Shown here one piece after another: positions 23,117 through 32,704 of a DNA stretch of 64,000 nucleotides. The position numbers and the translations under genes were made by a program. The notes beneath the pieces are model-generated. The model ran no database searches and was not told where the DNA came from. It was given only the letters and a program-made list of their open reading frames with translations. Source of the DNA: Nocardioides sp. URHA0020 (lineage in GTDB: Bacteria; Actinomycetota; Actinomycetes; Propionibacteriales; Nocardioidaceae); contig NZ_KK211169.1 of assembly GCF_000620705.1 (NCBI RefSeq), forward strand, positions 470,623 to 534,622, in the 5' to 3' direction. Position 1 is the first letter of the stretch. Each line of letters starts with the position of its first letter.

Positions 23117-25704
23117 TGTACGTCGAGCTGAGCCAGCGCCGGATCGTCGCCGTACCGCAGCGCCCCGAGCCCCTCGAGATCACGATCAGCAACACCAGTG
23201 ACGTCATCGGCGGCTACACGCTGCGGTTCCTGGGCGCCGACCCCAGCTGGATCGAGGTGGAGGAGAGCGACATCTCGCTCTTCCCCGACGAGACGAGGAC
23301 GATCACGGCGCTGATCACGGTGCCCGAAGGCATGACGGCCGGCGACCGACGGATCACCGTCCAGGTGCGCGAGCTGACCCCGCCCGAGGCGACCAGCATC
23401 GAGGAGGTCGTGCTCGTCGTGCCCGAGGCGCGGTCGGTGCAGATGCGGGTCGACCCGATGTCGCTGCAGGCCGGCAAGATCGGCCGCTTCGGGCTCCTGG
23501 TGGACAACACCGGCAACACCACGATCCACAGCCGGCTGACGGGCACCGACGCCGAGGGCAAGGTGCGCTTCGACTTCCAGCCGCCGGTCCTGGACCTGCA
23601 CCCCGGCGAGCACGCCGTCGTCGAGCTCAAGGCGAAGGGCAAGCGGCCCTTCGTCGGCGGACCCTTCGTCCGGATCCTCGACATCGGCCTCGAGGACCCG
23701 AGCCCGGTCGACGCCCCGGTGTTCGAGGCACCGCCCGAGACCGTCGAGCAGAAGCTGACGGTCAAGCGCCTGAAGAAGAACCCGGCGGCACCCGCCCCCG
23801 GCTCCGAGGAGCCGGTGCTCGCCAACGCGTCGTTCGTCCAGCGGGCGGTCCTCGGCCGGGGCCTGCTGTCGTTGCTCGGGCTGCTCTTCGCGCTGTCCGT
23901 CTTCGCCGTGGTGATCACGCTGGCCCTGTCGCGGATCGTGGGGCAGTCCGCCGCCGACCGCAACCTCGCGCTGGAGATCGCGCAGGCGCGCAACGCCGCC
24001 GCCACGTCCGGCAGCAGCGGCATGTCCGGGACGGTGCTGCTGCTGACCTCGGGCCAGCCGGTGCCGGGCGTCGCCATCGACGTCTACCCGGCCGACGACA
24101 CCTCGACCCCCATCGCGAACACCGCCACCAGCGACAAGGGCACCTGGGCGGTCGCCGACCTGCCGGCCGGCGACTACAAGGTCACGTTCCGCGGCGCCGG
24201 CTTCGTGCAGCTGTGGTACCCCCAGGCCCTCTCGGCGGACAACTCCGAGACCGTCACCCTCGAGGCCAACAGCCAGAAGGCCGGTCTCGACGTCTCGCTC
24301 GGCGGCGTGCCGGCGTCGATCAGGGGCACGGTGCTCGGGGACGACGTCTCCGCGGCCTCGCTCGCCCTCACGGTGCCGGTCGCCGGGGGCGGGAGCGGTG
24401 CCGGGCCGGCCGGCGCCGTCGTGCAGACGGTGCCGATCGGCTCCGACGGGTCGTTCGAGCTCGTCAACGTGCCGTCGCCGAGCGTCTACGAGCTGGTCGT
24501 CACCAAGACCGGCTACGCCACGGCGAGCCAGCGCGTCGACGTCAGCGCCGGCGAGGAGCGCGACGGCGTCGAGATCTCCCTGCGCAAGGGCGACGGCGTC
24601 ATCACCGGGGCGGTCAGCTCGGCCTCCGGTCCGCTGGGCGGGGTCACGATCTCCGCGACCTCCGGGCAGACCGAGGTCACGACGATCTCCCTCACCAACC
24701 AGAACGTCGGCACCTTCACCCTGCGCGGCCTGCCCACGCCGGCCAGCTACACGGTCGTGGCCAGCAAGCCCGGCTTCGCCTCGCAGACGATGACGCTCAC
24801 GCTGGCCAAGGGCCAGAAGCTGACCGGGGTCGGGCTGACGCTGGGCAAGTCGTCGGGGTCGCTCAAGGGTGCGGTCTCGCTGCTGCCCGACCGGGCTCCC
24901 GCGGCCGGGGTCGCCGTCACCGTGACCGACGGCGAGCACACGATCGTCACCGCGACCCAGAGCTCGGGCCACATCGGCGACTGGAAGGTGGGGGGACTGG
25001 CCGTCCCCGGCACGTACACCGTCACCTTCAACCGCGCCGACTTGGCGGCCCAGACCCTGTCGGTCTCGCTCGACGCCGCCGGTCAGATCACGCCCGGCTC
25101 GCAGGGCGGGACCGTCACCTCGGCCGGGATCGAGGTGGCGATGCAGCCCTCGGCCGCCGTCGTCAAGGGCACGATCCGCCAGCCGAGCGCCGCCGGGGCC
25201 GCGTCGGCCCAGCCGGTCGGCGAGGTCAGCGTCCAGCTGAGCTCGGGCTCGGCGACGTACTCCGTCATCACCGCGTCGGTCCCCAGCACCAAGCAGGGCA
25301 GCTACCGCATCGAGAGCGTGCCGCCCGGCACCTACACGTTGAGCGTGAGCCGCAACGGCGTCAGCCCGACCTCGACGATCGTGCAGCTCACCGCCGGCCA
25401 GGTCCTCGACTACAGCCCGGTGCTGGCCGCCGCGGCCGCCATTCGTGGCACCGTCACCCTCGGGGGCTCGGCCGTCCCGGCTGGCTGGTACGTCGAGCTC
25501 TACCGGTCCTCCAGCTATCCCGACGACCCCTACCGGACCGTCCGCACCGCGTCCGACGGCTCCTTCGAGTTCGACGACGTCGACGCTCCCGAGGTGTACG
25601 TCGTCGAGGTCCGCCCCACCCGCGGCAGCGCGCCTGCCGGCTCCCGGACCGTCCAGCTCTCCGCGAGCGAGCAGCGGACCATCACCGTGAAGGCGGACCC
25701 ATGA
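23116..25704 (+). CDS. Bitopic membrane protein with carboxypeptidase-regulatory-like repeats (paralogue 2)
   Basis: An 862-aa paralogue of the preceding protein starting at ATG 23116, coupled to it by TGATG. The N-terminal 240 residues again have two beta domains (PLEITISNTSDVIGGYTLRF and GRFGLLVDNTGNTTIHSR). One TM helix lies at about 250-275, preceded by VQRAVLGRG. Six repeat units follow, for example GVITGAVSSASGPLGGVTI with LPTPASYTVVAS. No cysteine is visible. The last unit (AAIRGTVTLGGSAVP to the end) is followed by no anchor or sorting signal. Its stop overlaps the next start (ATGA), so the three paralogues are translated from one message. Confidence 0.9.
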   Translation: MYVELSQRRIVAVPQRPEPLEITISNTSDVIGGYTLRFLGADPSWIEVEESDISLFPDETRTITALITVPEGMTAGDRRITVQVRELTPPEATSIEEVVLVVPEARSVQMRVDPMSLQAGKIGRFGLLVDNTGNTTIHSRLTGTDAEGKVRFDFQPPVLDLHPGEHAVVELKAKGKRPFVGGPFVRILDIGLEDPSPVDAPVFEAPPETVEQKLTVKRLKKNPAAPAPGSEEPVLANASFVQRAVLGRGLLSLLGLLFALSVFAVVITLALSRIVGQSAADRNLALEIAQARNAAATSGSSGMSGTVLLLTSGQPVPGVAIDVYPADDTSTPIANTATSDKGTWAVADLPAGDYKVTFRGAGFVQLWYPQALSADNSETVTLEANSQKAGLDVSLGGVPASIRGTVLGDDVSAASLALTVPVAGGGSGAGPAGAVVQTVPIGSDGSFELVNVPSPSVYELVVTKTGYATASQRVDVSAGEERDGVEISLRKGDGVITGAVSSASGPLGGVTISATSGQTEVTTISLTNQNVGTFTLRGLPTPASYTVVASKPGFASQTMTLTLAKGQKLTGVGLTLGKSSGSLKGAVSLLPDRAPAAGVAVTVTDGEHTIVTATQSSGHIGDWKVGGLAVPGTYTVTFNRADLAAQTLSVSLDAAGQITPGSQGGTVTSAGIEVAMQPSAAVVKGTIRQPSAAGAASAQPVGEVSVQLSSGSATYSVITASVPSTKQGSYRIESVPPGTYTLSVSRNGVSPTSTIVQLTAGQVLDYSPVLAAAAAIRGTVTLGGSAVPAGWYVELYRSSSYPDDPYRTVRTASDGSFEFDDVDAPEVYVVEVRPTRGSAPAGSRTVQLSASEQRTITVKADP

Positions 25705-28700
25705 CCCCCGGCCACCCGATCTCGGAGCCCGCACCCGGCCTGGTGGTCTCGACGCTCCTGCGCACCGCGGCCGGGTCACCGCTGCCGGTGGAGGTGACCC
25801 TGACCAACAACGCCGCGTCGCCGCGTGTCCTGGTGGTCGGGGCGCTCGGCGTCGATGCCGCCTGGCTGCCGGCGCCCGTGCGGACCGGCGTCCTGGAGCC
25901 GGGTCAGAGCATCATCGTCACGCTGATCGTCTCGCCGTCCCTCGGCACCGTGCCCGGGCACTACCCGTTCGCGTTCACGGTCCAGGCGCTGGATCCTCTG
26001 ACCGGCCGACCGGCCGGGTCGGCCGTCGTGATGGTCGACAGCGCCATCGTGGTCAACCCGCGCAACCAGCTCACCCTCGAGCTGCGCCCGCGCTCGATCA
26101 GCACGGTCTCCTCGCGCAAGGTCATGCTCAGCCTGCGCAACACCGGCGCCGAGCCGGCCCGGGTCACCCTCGAGGTGCAGACCTCGCCGCGCGTGCGGGT
26201 GCGCTTCCGCAAAAAGGTGGTCGAGGTGCTCCCCGGCGCCACCGAGCAGGTGCGCGGCCGCGCCACGGTGACGCACCGCCGGCTCTTCGGCGGGGACAGC
26301 AACCACACCTACACCGTGAGCGCGAGCGGCACCGAGTCGCTGCGCCACGTCGAGGGCTCCGTCACCCAGCACCCACTGGTCGGGACCATGCTGATGAAGG
26401 CCGTCGCGCTGCTCTCCGTGCTGGCCATCTGGATCGGCGCGGCCGTCATCTTCATCCCCCAGCTCGCGCACCGGATCGGCGACCGGTCCAGCGAGACGAG
26501 CACGAGCAGCGCCGGCGGCGGCGACGGCCAGGACTCCCAGGACTCCCCGGGGTCGGACGACTCCGGCTCCGGCGGCTCGGACGGCGGCTCCGGCTCCGGT
26601 GGCTCCGACGACAAGGCCGGGGGCGCCGGCGGTGCTGGCGACAAGGGCGACAAGGGCGGCAAGGGCGGCACCGAGCCGGCCGTCGCCACCGACAAGAGCG
26701 TGACCGCGCTGTCGGGCACCGTCGCCGGTGAGGCGCCCGCCGGCGTACGGGTGAGCCTGGAGCCGACGTCGCTGGTCGACGAGGACGCGCAGGGTGGCGT
26801 CGGGGTCGGCGTCCCGAGCCCGCAGCTGGCCAAGACCGGGATGAGCCTCGCGTCGTCGTTCCTCAACCGCGCGCTGCCGACGACGCCGCCGAACCGGACG
26901 GCGACGACGACCACCGACGGGTCGTGGGCGTTCGCCGGCGTGAAGAAGCCCGGCTACTACCTGCTCACGTTCAGCAAGCGCGGCTTCCAGAAGCAGTCCT
27001 TCGTCGTCGACTCCACCAGCGAGGCCTCGGCCAAGCCGCTCGAGGTCACCCTCGCGGCCGGCCAGGGCACCCTGTCGGGCACGGTGACCGGCCCGCGCGG
27101 CAAGGTCGGGGCGGCGACCGTCACGATCACCGACGGCACCAACACGATCACCACCAGCAGCAACTCGCGCGGGCGCATCGGGCACTGGGCGGTCAAGGGG
27201 CTCTCGACGCCCGGCGACTACGTCGTGCAGGCGGCCAAGCCGGGGCTGTCGAGCGAGTCCCGGATGGTGCGCCTGTCCGCCGGTGGCAGCGCGACGGCGG
27301 ACCTCGGGCTGCGGTACGGCGTGGGCAGCCTGGTCGGCAAGGTCCGCTCGACCAACGAGTCGGGCGAGCTCACCGGGGTCGGCGGCGCGACCGTGACGGT
27401 CACCAGCGAGGACGGCGCCGTGCGGACCGCCACGACGCTGACGCGCGGTGCCGCCTCGGCACGCGGCAGCAGCGCTCGGGTGGGAGCCGACTTCGTCGGC
27501 ACCTACACGGTCCCGGGCCTGCCGGTGCCGGCGACGTACACCGTGACCATCACCGGGGCGGGCCTGCAGACCCAGACGAGCAAGGTGCGGTTCAAGCGCG
27601 GCCAGTCGCGCGCCAGCACCGGCGCCGACCTGACATCGTCCTCCGGCTCGGTCGCCGGGACGATCACCGGCCTGGACACCGACGGCGACCGGAGCGGTGT
27701 GGTCGGGGCCGGGATGACCCTGTCCAACGCCGACAACACCTACAAGACGATGTCGACCTCCCAGCCCTCCGGCGGCTACCTCTTCGCCGGCGTCGAGCCC
27801 GGCACGTACTCGCTCGAGACGAAGTTCTTCGGCTTCGTCAGCGACCACGTCACCGTCACGGTGCGCGCCGGCCGGACGGCGACGGCGGACCGGCAGATCT
27901 CCGAGGTCGAGGGCGGCGTCCTCGCGGCTCGGTCGGCGGTGCAGGGCCGCGCCATCGACGGCAGCACCGGACTGGCCATCAACTGCCCGGTCGGCGACGA
28001 CGACTGCGTGGTCGCCGACGTGGTCGATCGCGGTGTCGACGAGGGGCCGGCCGACGACCGCGCGTACGACATCACGTTCCTGCCCACCGACGAGTTCACG
28101 CTCCCGGACCCGCTGAAGGACCCGGCCGGTGGCCTGCTGCCGGGCATGCACACCGTCACGGTGTCGGCGCCGCACTACTCCTCCACCAGGACCAAGATCC
28201 GGGTCGGCGCAGACGAGACCGCCAACCTCGGCACCGTGGCCCTGCTGCCGGCCCCGAAGATCGTCGGCACCATCACGGCGGTCACCGGGTCGCCCACCGG
28301 CAGGACCTGTGTCTTCGCGGTCGCCCAGGGCGGTGCCGCGCCCGCCGCGGGCTGTGACACGAGCTCGTCCGGCGGCGCCCACGCCTGCCAGGCGGACGAC
28401 GCCACGTTCACGGACGTCTCCACCGACCGGGTCTGCGCCTTCATCGCGGGCGGGACCGGGAGCTACTCGATCGAGGTGCCCGCCGAGGGCACCTACACCA
28501 TCTACGTCCAGTCCGCCGACGTCGAGTACGTAGCGCCCCACCCGGCCGGGGTCCTGCTCGAGGCCGGTGTCTCCCGCAACCAGTCCTACGTCCTGAACCG
28601 CCTCGGCCGGGTCCTCGTCTCGGTGCGCCGTACCGGCTCCACCGGCGGGCTCGTGCCGGCGGTCGGCTCGGTCATCGGACCGGTCCCGGGCGGCGGCACG

Positions 28701-31700
28701 CCGGTGCCCAGCACCGCCAAGACCGACGTCAACGGGGCCATGCAGTTCAAGGGCGTGGCGCCGGGGACCTACACGATCTCCAGCGACCTCGACCCGTCCA
28801 GGACCACGACCTTCTCCGTGGGGCTGAACCAGGACCAGCCCGCCCGGATCAACCTGACGTCGCCGATCGACGCGGCGGTCGGGCAGGTGAGGTCCAGCGT
28901 GGACGGCGTCACCACGAGCGTCGAGCAGGCCACCGTGCGGGTGACGGCCCCCATCGACTACGACGCCGACGACTCGATCGTGCGCGACACCGTCGAGATG
29001 AAGACGACCAGCCAGGGCTGCTTCATCATCGAGAAGAGCCTCTCCGAGTCCCCGGCGGTGCCGGGGGCCGGGGGCTGCTCGTGGCCGGTGGGCCCGGACC
29101 CGTCACGCGGCAAGATGACCTTCCTGTCGCCGGTGACCACCTCGGTCTACCTGTGGGCCCCGGGCTACGTGGAGGACACCCGGCCCAACGTCACCCTGAC
29201 CACCGGCTCGACGCTGAACAGCTTCACCCTCGCTCCGCTGCCGGTGCCGCTGGGGACGGTGCAGCCGGTCCTCGACGCGACCGCGCCGGCCGACCCGGTG
29301 TTCGACTGGAGCCAGGTGGCGTTCAGCGCGGCGCCCGCCGCCGGCCCGACCAACGCGATCAGCGTCCGGGCGACCGGCACCGGGTCCGGTGCCCTCACCT
29401 GGACCGACAACCGGCTCCCGGGCACCACCGACATGCTGATCCCCGGCCACTACACGATCACCGCCACCCGGGCCGGCTACCTGTCGGACACCGAGGAGCT
29501 GACCTGCCCGCTGGCCACCACGAGCCTCATCCGCTGCTCGTGGACCGACGACCCGATCACGATGACCAAGCTGTCGTCGCTCGAGGTCACCGCGCTGGAC
29601 GGTGCGACCCCCGTCCTCGGGGCCACCTACGTCCTCACCCACGGCGCCGAGACGCGCACGCTGACGGCCGCGGCCGACGCGGGCTCGGTGACCTTCACCG
29701 GCCTGGACCCGAGCTACGACGACGACTACAAGGTCGAGATCCGGGCCGCCGGGTACGCGTTCGACGACACCGACACGCTCCCGCTCGCCTGCACGCCCGA
29801 GCCCACCGGGTCGCTCCACTTCGAGCTGGTGCCCGGTACGACGACCTCGTGCGCGGCCACCCTGACCCGGCTCGGCGTCATCTCCGGCACGCTCAAGGGG
29901 GTGCCCGGCCTGCCGCCGGCGTCGCTCCCGGAGACGGGACTCGTCAACGCCCCCGTCACCGCTCAGGAGTGCACCGCCATCAACACCGACGGCGACTGCA
30001 CCGCGGTGACCGGCCCGGTCTTCCCCGGCACGACCGGAGCCGGGGGAGCGTTCAGCATCACCGGCACCGCCGACGACGCGGGCCTGGACACCGCCAAGGA
30101 CTGGCTGGTGCGGGCCACCGTCGCCGGCTACTCCCTCCCCCCGGCCCCGGGCGCGATCCGCGGCGTGGTGGTCGAGGGGAGCGACTTCGTCGCCGGTACG
30201 GCGTCCGCCGCGCTCACCATGCGCCTGGACGCGGTCAACGCCTCGGTGGTGCTGACCATCAACAACGTGCCGATCACCGGCACGGCGTCGGTCGACCTGA
30301 TGACCCTGGACGAGAACAACCAGCTGGTCCCCGTGCAGAGCGCCGTGCGTGGCACCTCGGCGTTCACGCTGACCGGGGTCATCCCGGGGGCTTACGTCAT
30401 CCGAGTCTCGGGCGGCGGACTGCAGGCGCAGACGCAGTCGGCCACCATCTCGACCACCGGCCAGATCATCACCATCACGGTGGTGCGCATCTCCAACGTC
30501 GCGCGCGCCACGATCACCGCCGACGCGCCCGCCGGGGCGCTGGCCGGCGCCGACGTCAGCATCTGCCCGACCGAGGACTGCGACTCGGTGCTCGCCGGCA
30601 GCGACACGGTCGCGCTGTCCAAGACCACCGACGCGGCCGGCGGCGTCGTCTTCCGCACCGTCCCGGACGGCGACTACTGGGTGAAGGTCACCAAGACCGG
30701 CTACCGACCGCAGACCCTGGGCCCCTTCGAGTTCGACTACCTGATCGGTGACCTGCCGCTCATCACGGCCCAGATGGTGCAGGTGAAGCGCACCGTCACG
30801 ATCACCGTGAAGCGGAGCTGGTCCAACGACGCCCTGACCGGGGGAACGGTGAGCCTCCAGCAGGGCAGCAAGACGCTCGCCCCGGTGCCGCTGACCGCCT
30901 CCGGGAGCGACCTCTCCGCGACGTTCAACCAGGTCACGTGGGGCTGCTGGACGGTCACGCTGACCCGGCCGGACCGCCACCTCGGCACCGTCGGGTCGCT
31001 GCAGGACCGCCCGACGGACCCGGACATCGCCAGCTGCTCGGCGTCGGACGAGATGAAGGTCCCGTCGACGGACGACGACACCGCGGCGACCGCCTCGCTG
31101 TCGATCGACGAGGGTCGGATCGACGTCACCGTCGCCGCGACCCCCGAGCCGAGCTTCGGGCATGCCGCGCCGGCGATGAAGGTGACGATCAAGAGCGGCA
31201 GCAACGTCGTCTACACCCAGAGCCCCTTCACGCTGGGGACCCTCGACGTCTGGCTGCCGACCGGCAAGACCTACACGGTGCGCGCCGAGCCGGTGACGGC
31301 GGACGCGTTCTGGCCCGCGGACCAGACGGACGTCCCGCTGCCCGCGACGAAGCCCGCGGGCGACGCGAAGATCGCGTCGCTCTCCCTGGTCGAGAAGTCT
31401 GCCAAGCTCAACGTCGACGTCTCCGGCAACGGCCCGGGTGGTGCTGTCCTCACCCTGACGCCGCCGGCGGGCGAGTCGGTGCCGGCGGCGTACCTGCCCT
31501 CGGTCACGACCGGTGCCGACGGCAAGTACACCCTCACGCTGCCGGGCGGCGAGTGGTCGGTGAAGGCGTCCGTCACCGGCGACGACGACGAGGACACGAT
31601 CACCCTGGCGGCACCACAGACCTACACCTTGCCCGCGCTGACGGTGAAGCTGCCGGCGACGGGGGCCACGGCCGGCAAGCCCGGCGCGTTCACGCCCGCG

Positions 31701-31847
31701 GGGTCGAAGATTCCGGCGGACCGGGCGGCGCTCGCCGGCGTCACGGCCAGCCCGGCGACACCGTGGACGTCGGGTCAGCGGGTCGTCCTGGCCAGTGGGA
31801 CGGCGCACTGGGACGGCACGGCCTGGGTCGCGGGCTCCGCGCCGTAG
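25701..31847 (+). CDS. Giant bitopic membrane protein with about 16 extracellular beta repeats (paralogue 3)
   Basis: A 2048-aa protein starting at ATG 25701. The N-terminal 225 residues repeat the cytoplasmic beta-domain plan (LPVEVTLTNNAASPRVLVVG, SSRKVMLSLRNTGAEPARVT). One TM helix is at about 231-254, at the same place as in the two paralogues. A Ser/Gly/Asp/Lys linker (255-335) follows, then roughly 16 repeats of about 80-120 residues, at first close to SGTVTGPRGKVGAATV and more diverged further on. All 18 cysteines lie between residues 762 and 1779 and come mostly in near pairs (NCPVGDDDC, ICPTEDCD), fitting disulfides outside the cell. Internal LPETG and LPATG strings are not at a C-terminal sorting position. 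If extended, the repeats could reach well beyond the wall (inference). Confidence 0.9.
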   Translation: MTPGHPISEPAPGLVVSTLLRTAAGSPLPVEVTLTNNAASPRVLVVGALGVDAAWLPAPVRTGVLEPGQSIIVTLIVSPSLGTVPGHYPFAFTVQALDPLTGRPAGSAVVMVDSAIVVNPRNQLTLELRPRSISTVSSRKVMLSLRNTGAEPARVTLEVQTSPRVRVRFRKKVVEVLPGATEQVRGRATVTHRRLFGGDSNHTYTVSASGTESLRHVEGSVTQHPLVGTMLMKAVALLSVLAIWIGAAVIFIPQLAHRIGDRSSETSTSSAGGGDGQDSQDSPGSDDSGSGGSDGGSGSGGSDDKAGGAGGAGDKGDKGGKGGTEPAVATDKSVTALSGTVAGEAPAGVRVSLEPTSLVDEDAQGGVGVGVPSPQLAKTGMSLASSFLNRALPTTPPNRTATTTTDGSWAFAGVKKPGYYLLTFSKRGFQKQSFVVDSTSEASAKPLEVTLAAGQGTLSGTVTGPRGKVGAATVTITDGTNTITTSSNSRGRIGHWAVKGLSTPGDYVVQAAKPGLSSESRMVRLSAGGSATADLGLRYGVGSLVGKVRSTNESGELTGVGGATVTVTSEDGAVRTATTLTRGAASARGSSARVGADFVGTYTVPGLPVPATYTVTITGAGLQTQTSKVRFKRGQSRASTGADLTSSSGSVAGTITGLDTDGDRSGVVGAGMTLSNADNTYKTMSTSQPSGGYLFAGVEPGTYSLETKFFGFVSDHVTVTVRAGRTATADRQISEVEGGVLAARSAVQGRAIDGSTGLAINCPVGDDDCVVADVVDRGVDEGPADDRAYDITFLPTDEFTLPDPLKDPAGGLLPGMHTVTVSAPHYSSTRTKIRVGADETANLGTVALLPAPKIVGTITAVTGSPTGRTCVFAVAQGGAAPAAGCDTSSSGGAHACQADDATFTDVSTDRVCAFIAGGTGSYSIEVPAEGTYTIYVQSADVEYVAPHPAGVLLEAGVSRNQSYVLNRLGRVLVSVRRTGSTGGLVPAVGSVIGPVPGGGTPVPSTAKTDVNGAMQFKGVAPGTYTISSDLDPSRTTTFSVGLNQDQPARINLTSPIDAAVGQVRSSVDGVTTSVEQATVRVTAPIDYDADDSIVRDTVEMKTTSQGCFIIEKSLSESPAVPGAGGCSWPVGPDPSRGKMTFLSPVTTSVYLWAPGYVEDTRPNVTLTTGSTLNSFTLAPLPVPLGTVQPVLDATAPADPVFDWSQVAFSAAPAAGPTNAISVRATGTGSGALTWTDNRLPGTTDMLIPGHYTITATRAGYLSDTEELTCPLATTSLIRCSWTDDPITMTKLSSLEVTALDGATPVLGATYVLTHGAETRTLTAAADAGSVTFTGLDPSYDDDYKVEIRAAGYAFDDTDTLPLACTPEPTGSLHFELVPGTTTSCAATLTRLGVISGTLKGVPGLPPASLPETGLVNAPVTAQECTAINTDGDCTAVTGPVFPGTTGAGGAFSITGTADDAGLDTAKDWLVRATVAGYSLPPAPGAIRGVVVEGSDFVAGTASAALTMRLDAVNASVVLTINNVPITGTASVDLMTLDENNQLVPVQSAVRGTSAFTLTGVIPGAYVIRVSGGGLQAQTQSATISTTGQIITITVVRISNVARATITADAPAGALAGADVSICPTEDCDSVLAGSDTVALSKTTDAAGGVVFRTVPDGDYWVKVTKTGYRPQTLGPFEFDYLIGDLPLITAQMVQVKRTVTITVKRSWSNDALTGGTVSLQQGSKTLAPVPLTASGSDLSATFNQVTWGCWTVTLTRPDRHLGTVGSLQDRPTDPDIASCSASDEMKVPSTDDDTAATASLSIDEGRIDVTVAATPEPSFGHAAPAMKVTIKSGSNVVYTQSPFTLGTLDVWLPTGKTYTVRAEPVTADAFWPADQTDVPLPATKPAGDAKIASLSLVEKSAKLNVDVSGNGPGGAVLTLTPPAGESVPAAYLPSVTTGADGKYTLTLPGGEWSVKASVTGDDDEDTITLAAPQTYTLPALTVKLPATGATAGKPGAFTPAGSKIPADRAALAGVTASPATPWTSGQRVVLASGTAHWDGTAWVAGSAP

Positions 31848-31880
31848 CGCGGCCGGGTGCCCGCTCCGGGTGGAGGCGGC

Positions 31881-32612
31881 TCAGCGCAGGGAGTACGTCG
31901 CGAGCGAGACGCCCACGTAGTGCGCGACGAACGCCAGGATCGTGAAGGTGTGGAACACCTCGTGGAAGCCGAACCAGCGTGGCCACGGGTTGGGGCGCTT
32001 GAAGCCGTAGACCGCGCCGCCAAAGGTGTAGAGGGCCCCGCCGACGACGATCATCGTGAACGTCGCCATGCCCACGCCGACGCCGAGCTTGGTGGCACCG
32101 TCGAGGAAGGCGGGCAGGAAGAAGACCGCGGCCCAGCCCATCGCGATGTAGAGCGGGACGTAGAGCCAGCGCGGGGCGTCGGTCCAGAAGACCCGGAAGA
32201 GGACCCCGAGGATCGCGCCGCCCCAGACGGTGGCGAGCAGCACCCAGCGGGTGGTGCCCTCGAGGAGCAGCAGGCTGAACGCCGTGTAGGACCCGGCGAT
32301 CAGCAGGAAGATGTTGGCGTGGTCGAAGCGGCGCAGGAACGCCCACGTCCGGGGCGACCAGGTGCCCGTGTGGTAGATCGCGGACACCGTGAAGAGGATC
32401 AGGGCGGTGCCGGTGAAGGCGGCCGAGCCGATCCGGGTCGTGCTGGTGGGGGAGAGCGCGATCAGCACGATGCCGGCCGCGAGCGTCACCGGCGCCGTAG
32501 CGAGGTGCAGCCATCCGCGCAGCTTGGGCTTGATGTCGGCCGTGAGGTCGGCGACCGCGCCCTGCAGGTGGTCGAGCCCCGCACGCATCGTCTGGTTCAC
32601 GGACTGATCCAT
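31881..32612 (-). CDS. Hemolysin III family membrane protein (TrhA/PAQR)
   Basis: A 243-aa integral membrane protein with about seven TM segments. PAQR/hemolysin III signatures are present: SAIYHTGTW (conserved S and H), RRFDHANIFLLIAGSYT (conserved D and H) and the C-terminal HEVFHTFTILAFVAHY, which together form the zinc site. Family members influence membrane lipid homeostasis; the hemolysin name is historical. It is divergent from the prenyl transferase gene, the same arrangement as Rv1085c and Rv1086 in mycobacteria. A TAAGTT hexamer 6 nt before the ATG may be its -10 element. Confidence 0.95.
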   Translation of the reverse strand: MDQSVNQTMRAGLDHLQGAVADLTADIKPKLRGWLHLATAPVTLAAGIVLIALSPTSTTRIGSAAFTGTALILFTVSAIYHTGTWSPRTWAFLRRFDHANIFLLIAGSYTAFSLLLLEGTTRWVLLATVWGGAILGVLFRVFWTDAPRWLYVPLYIAMGWAAVFFLPAFLDGATKLGVGVGMATFTMIVVGGALYTFGGAVYGFKRPNPWPRWFGFHEVFHTFTILAFVAHYVGVSLATYSLR

Positions 32613-32704
32613 GCTTCGAACTTACCCGCCGAAGGTCACGAAAACACCACGGGCGGTGAACGTCACGTCAACGGCGTACGGCTCCCCGCCGTTACCATCG
32701 GAGG

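Noticed and set aside
31640..31680. Sortase signal (LPATG, and another LPETG further upstream) in the giant protein
   Set aside because: Neither motif is followed by a hydrophobic helix and basic tail at the C-terminus, and the protein already has an N-terminal TM anchor.
20600..31808. Very long minus-strand frames opposite the giant membrane-protein genes
   Set aside because: They encode Arg/Gly/His/Asp-rich, non-globular sequence and have no starts with ribosome sites; the plus strand has clear domains, a TM helix and coupled starts.
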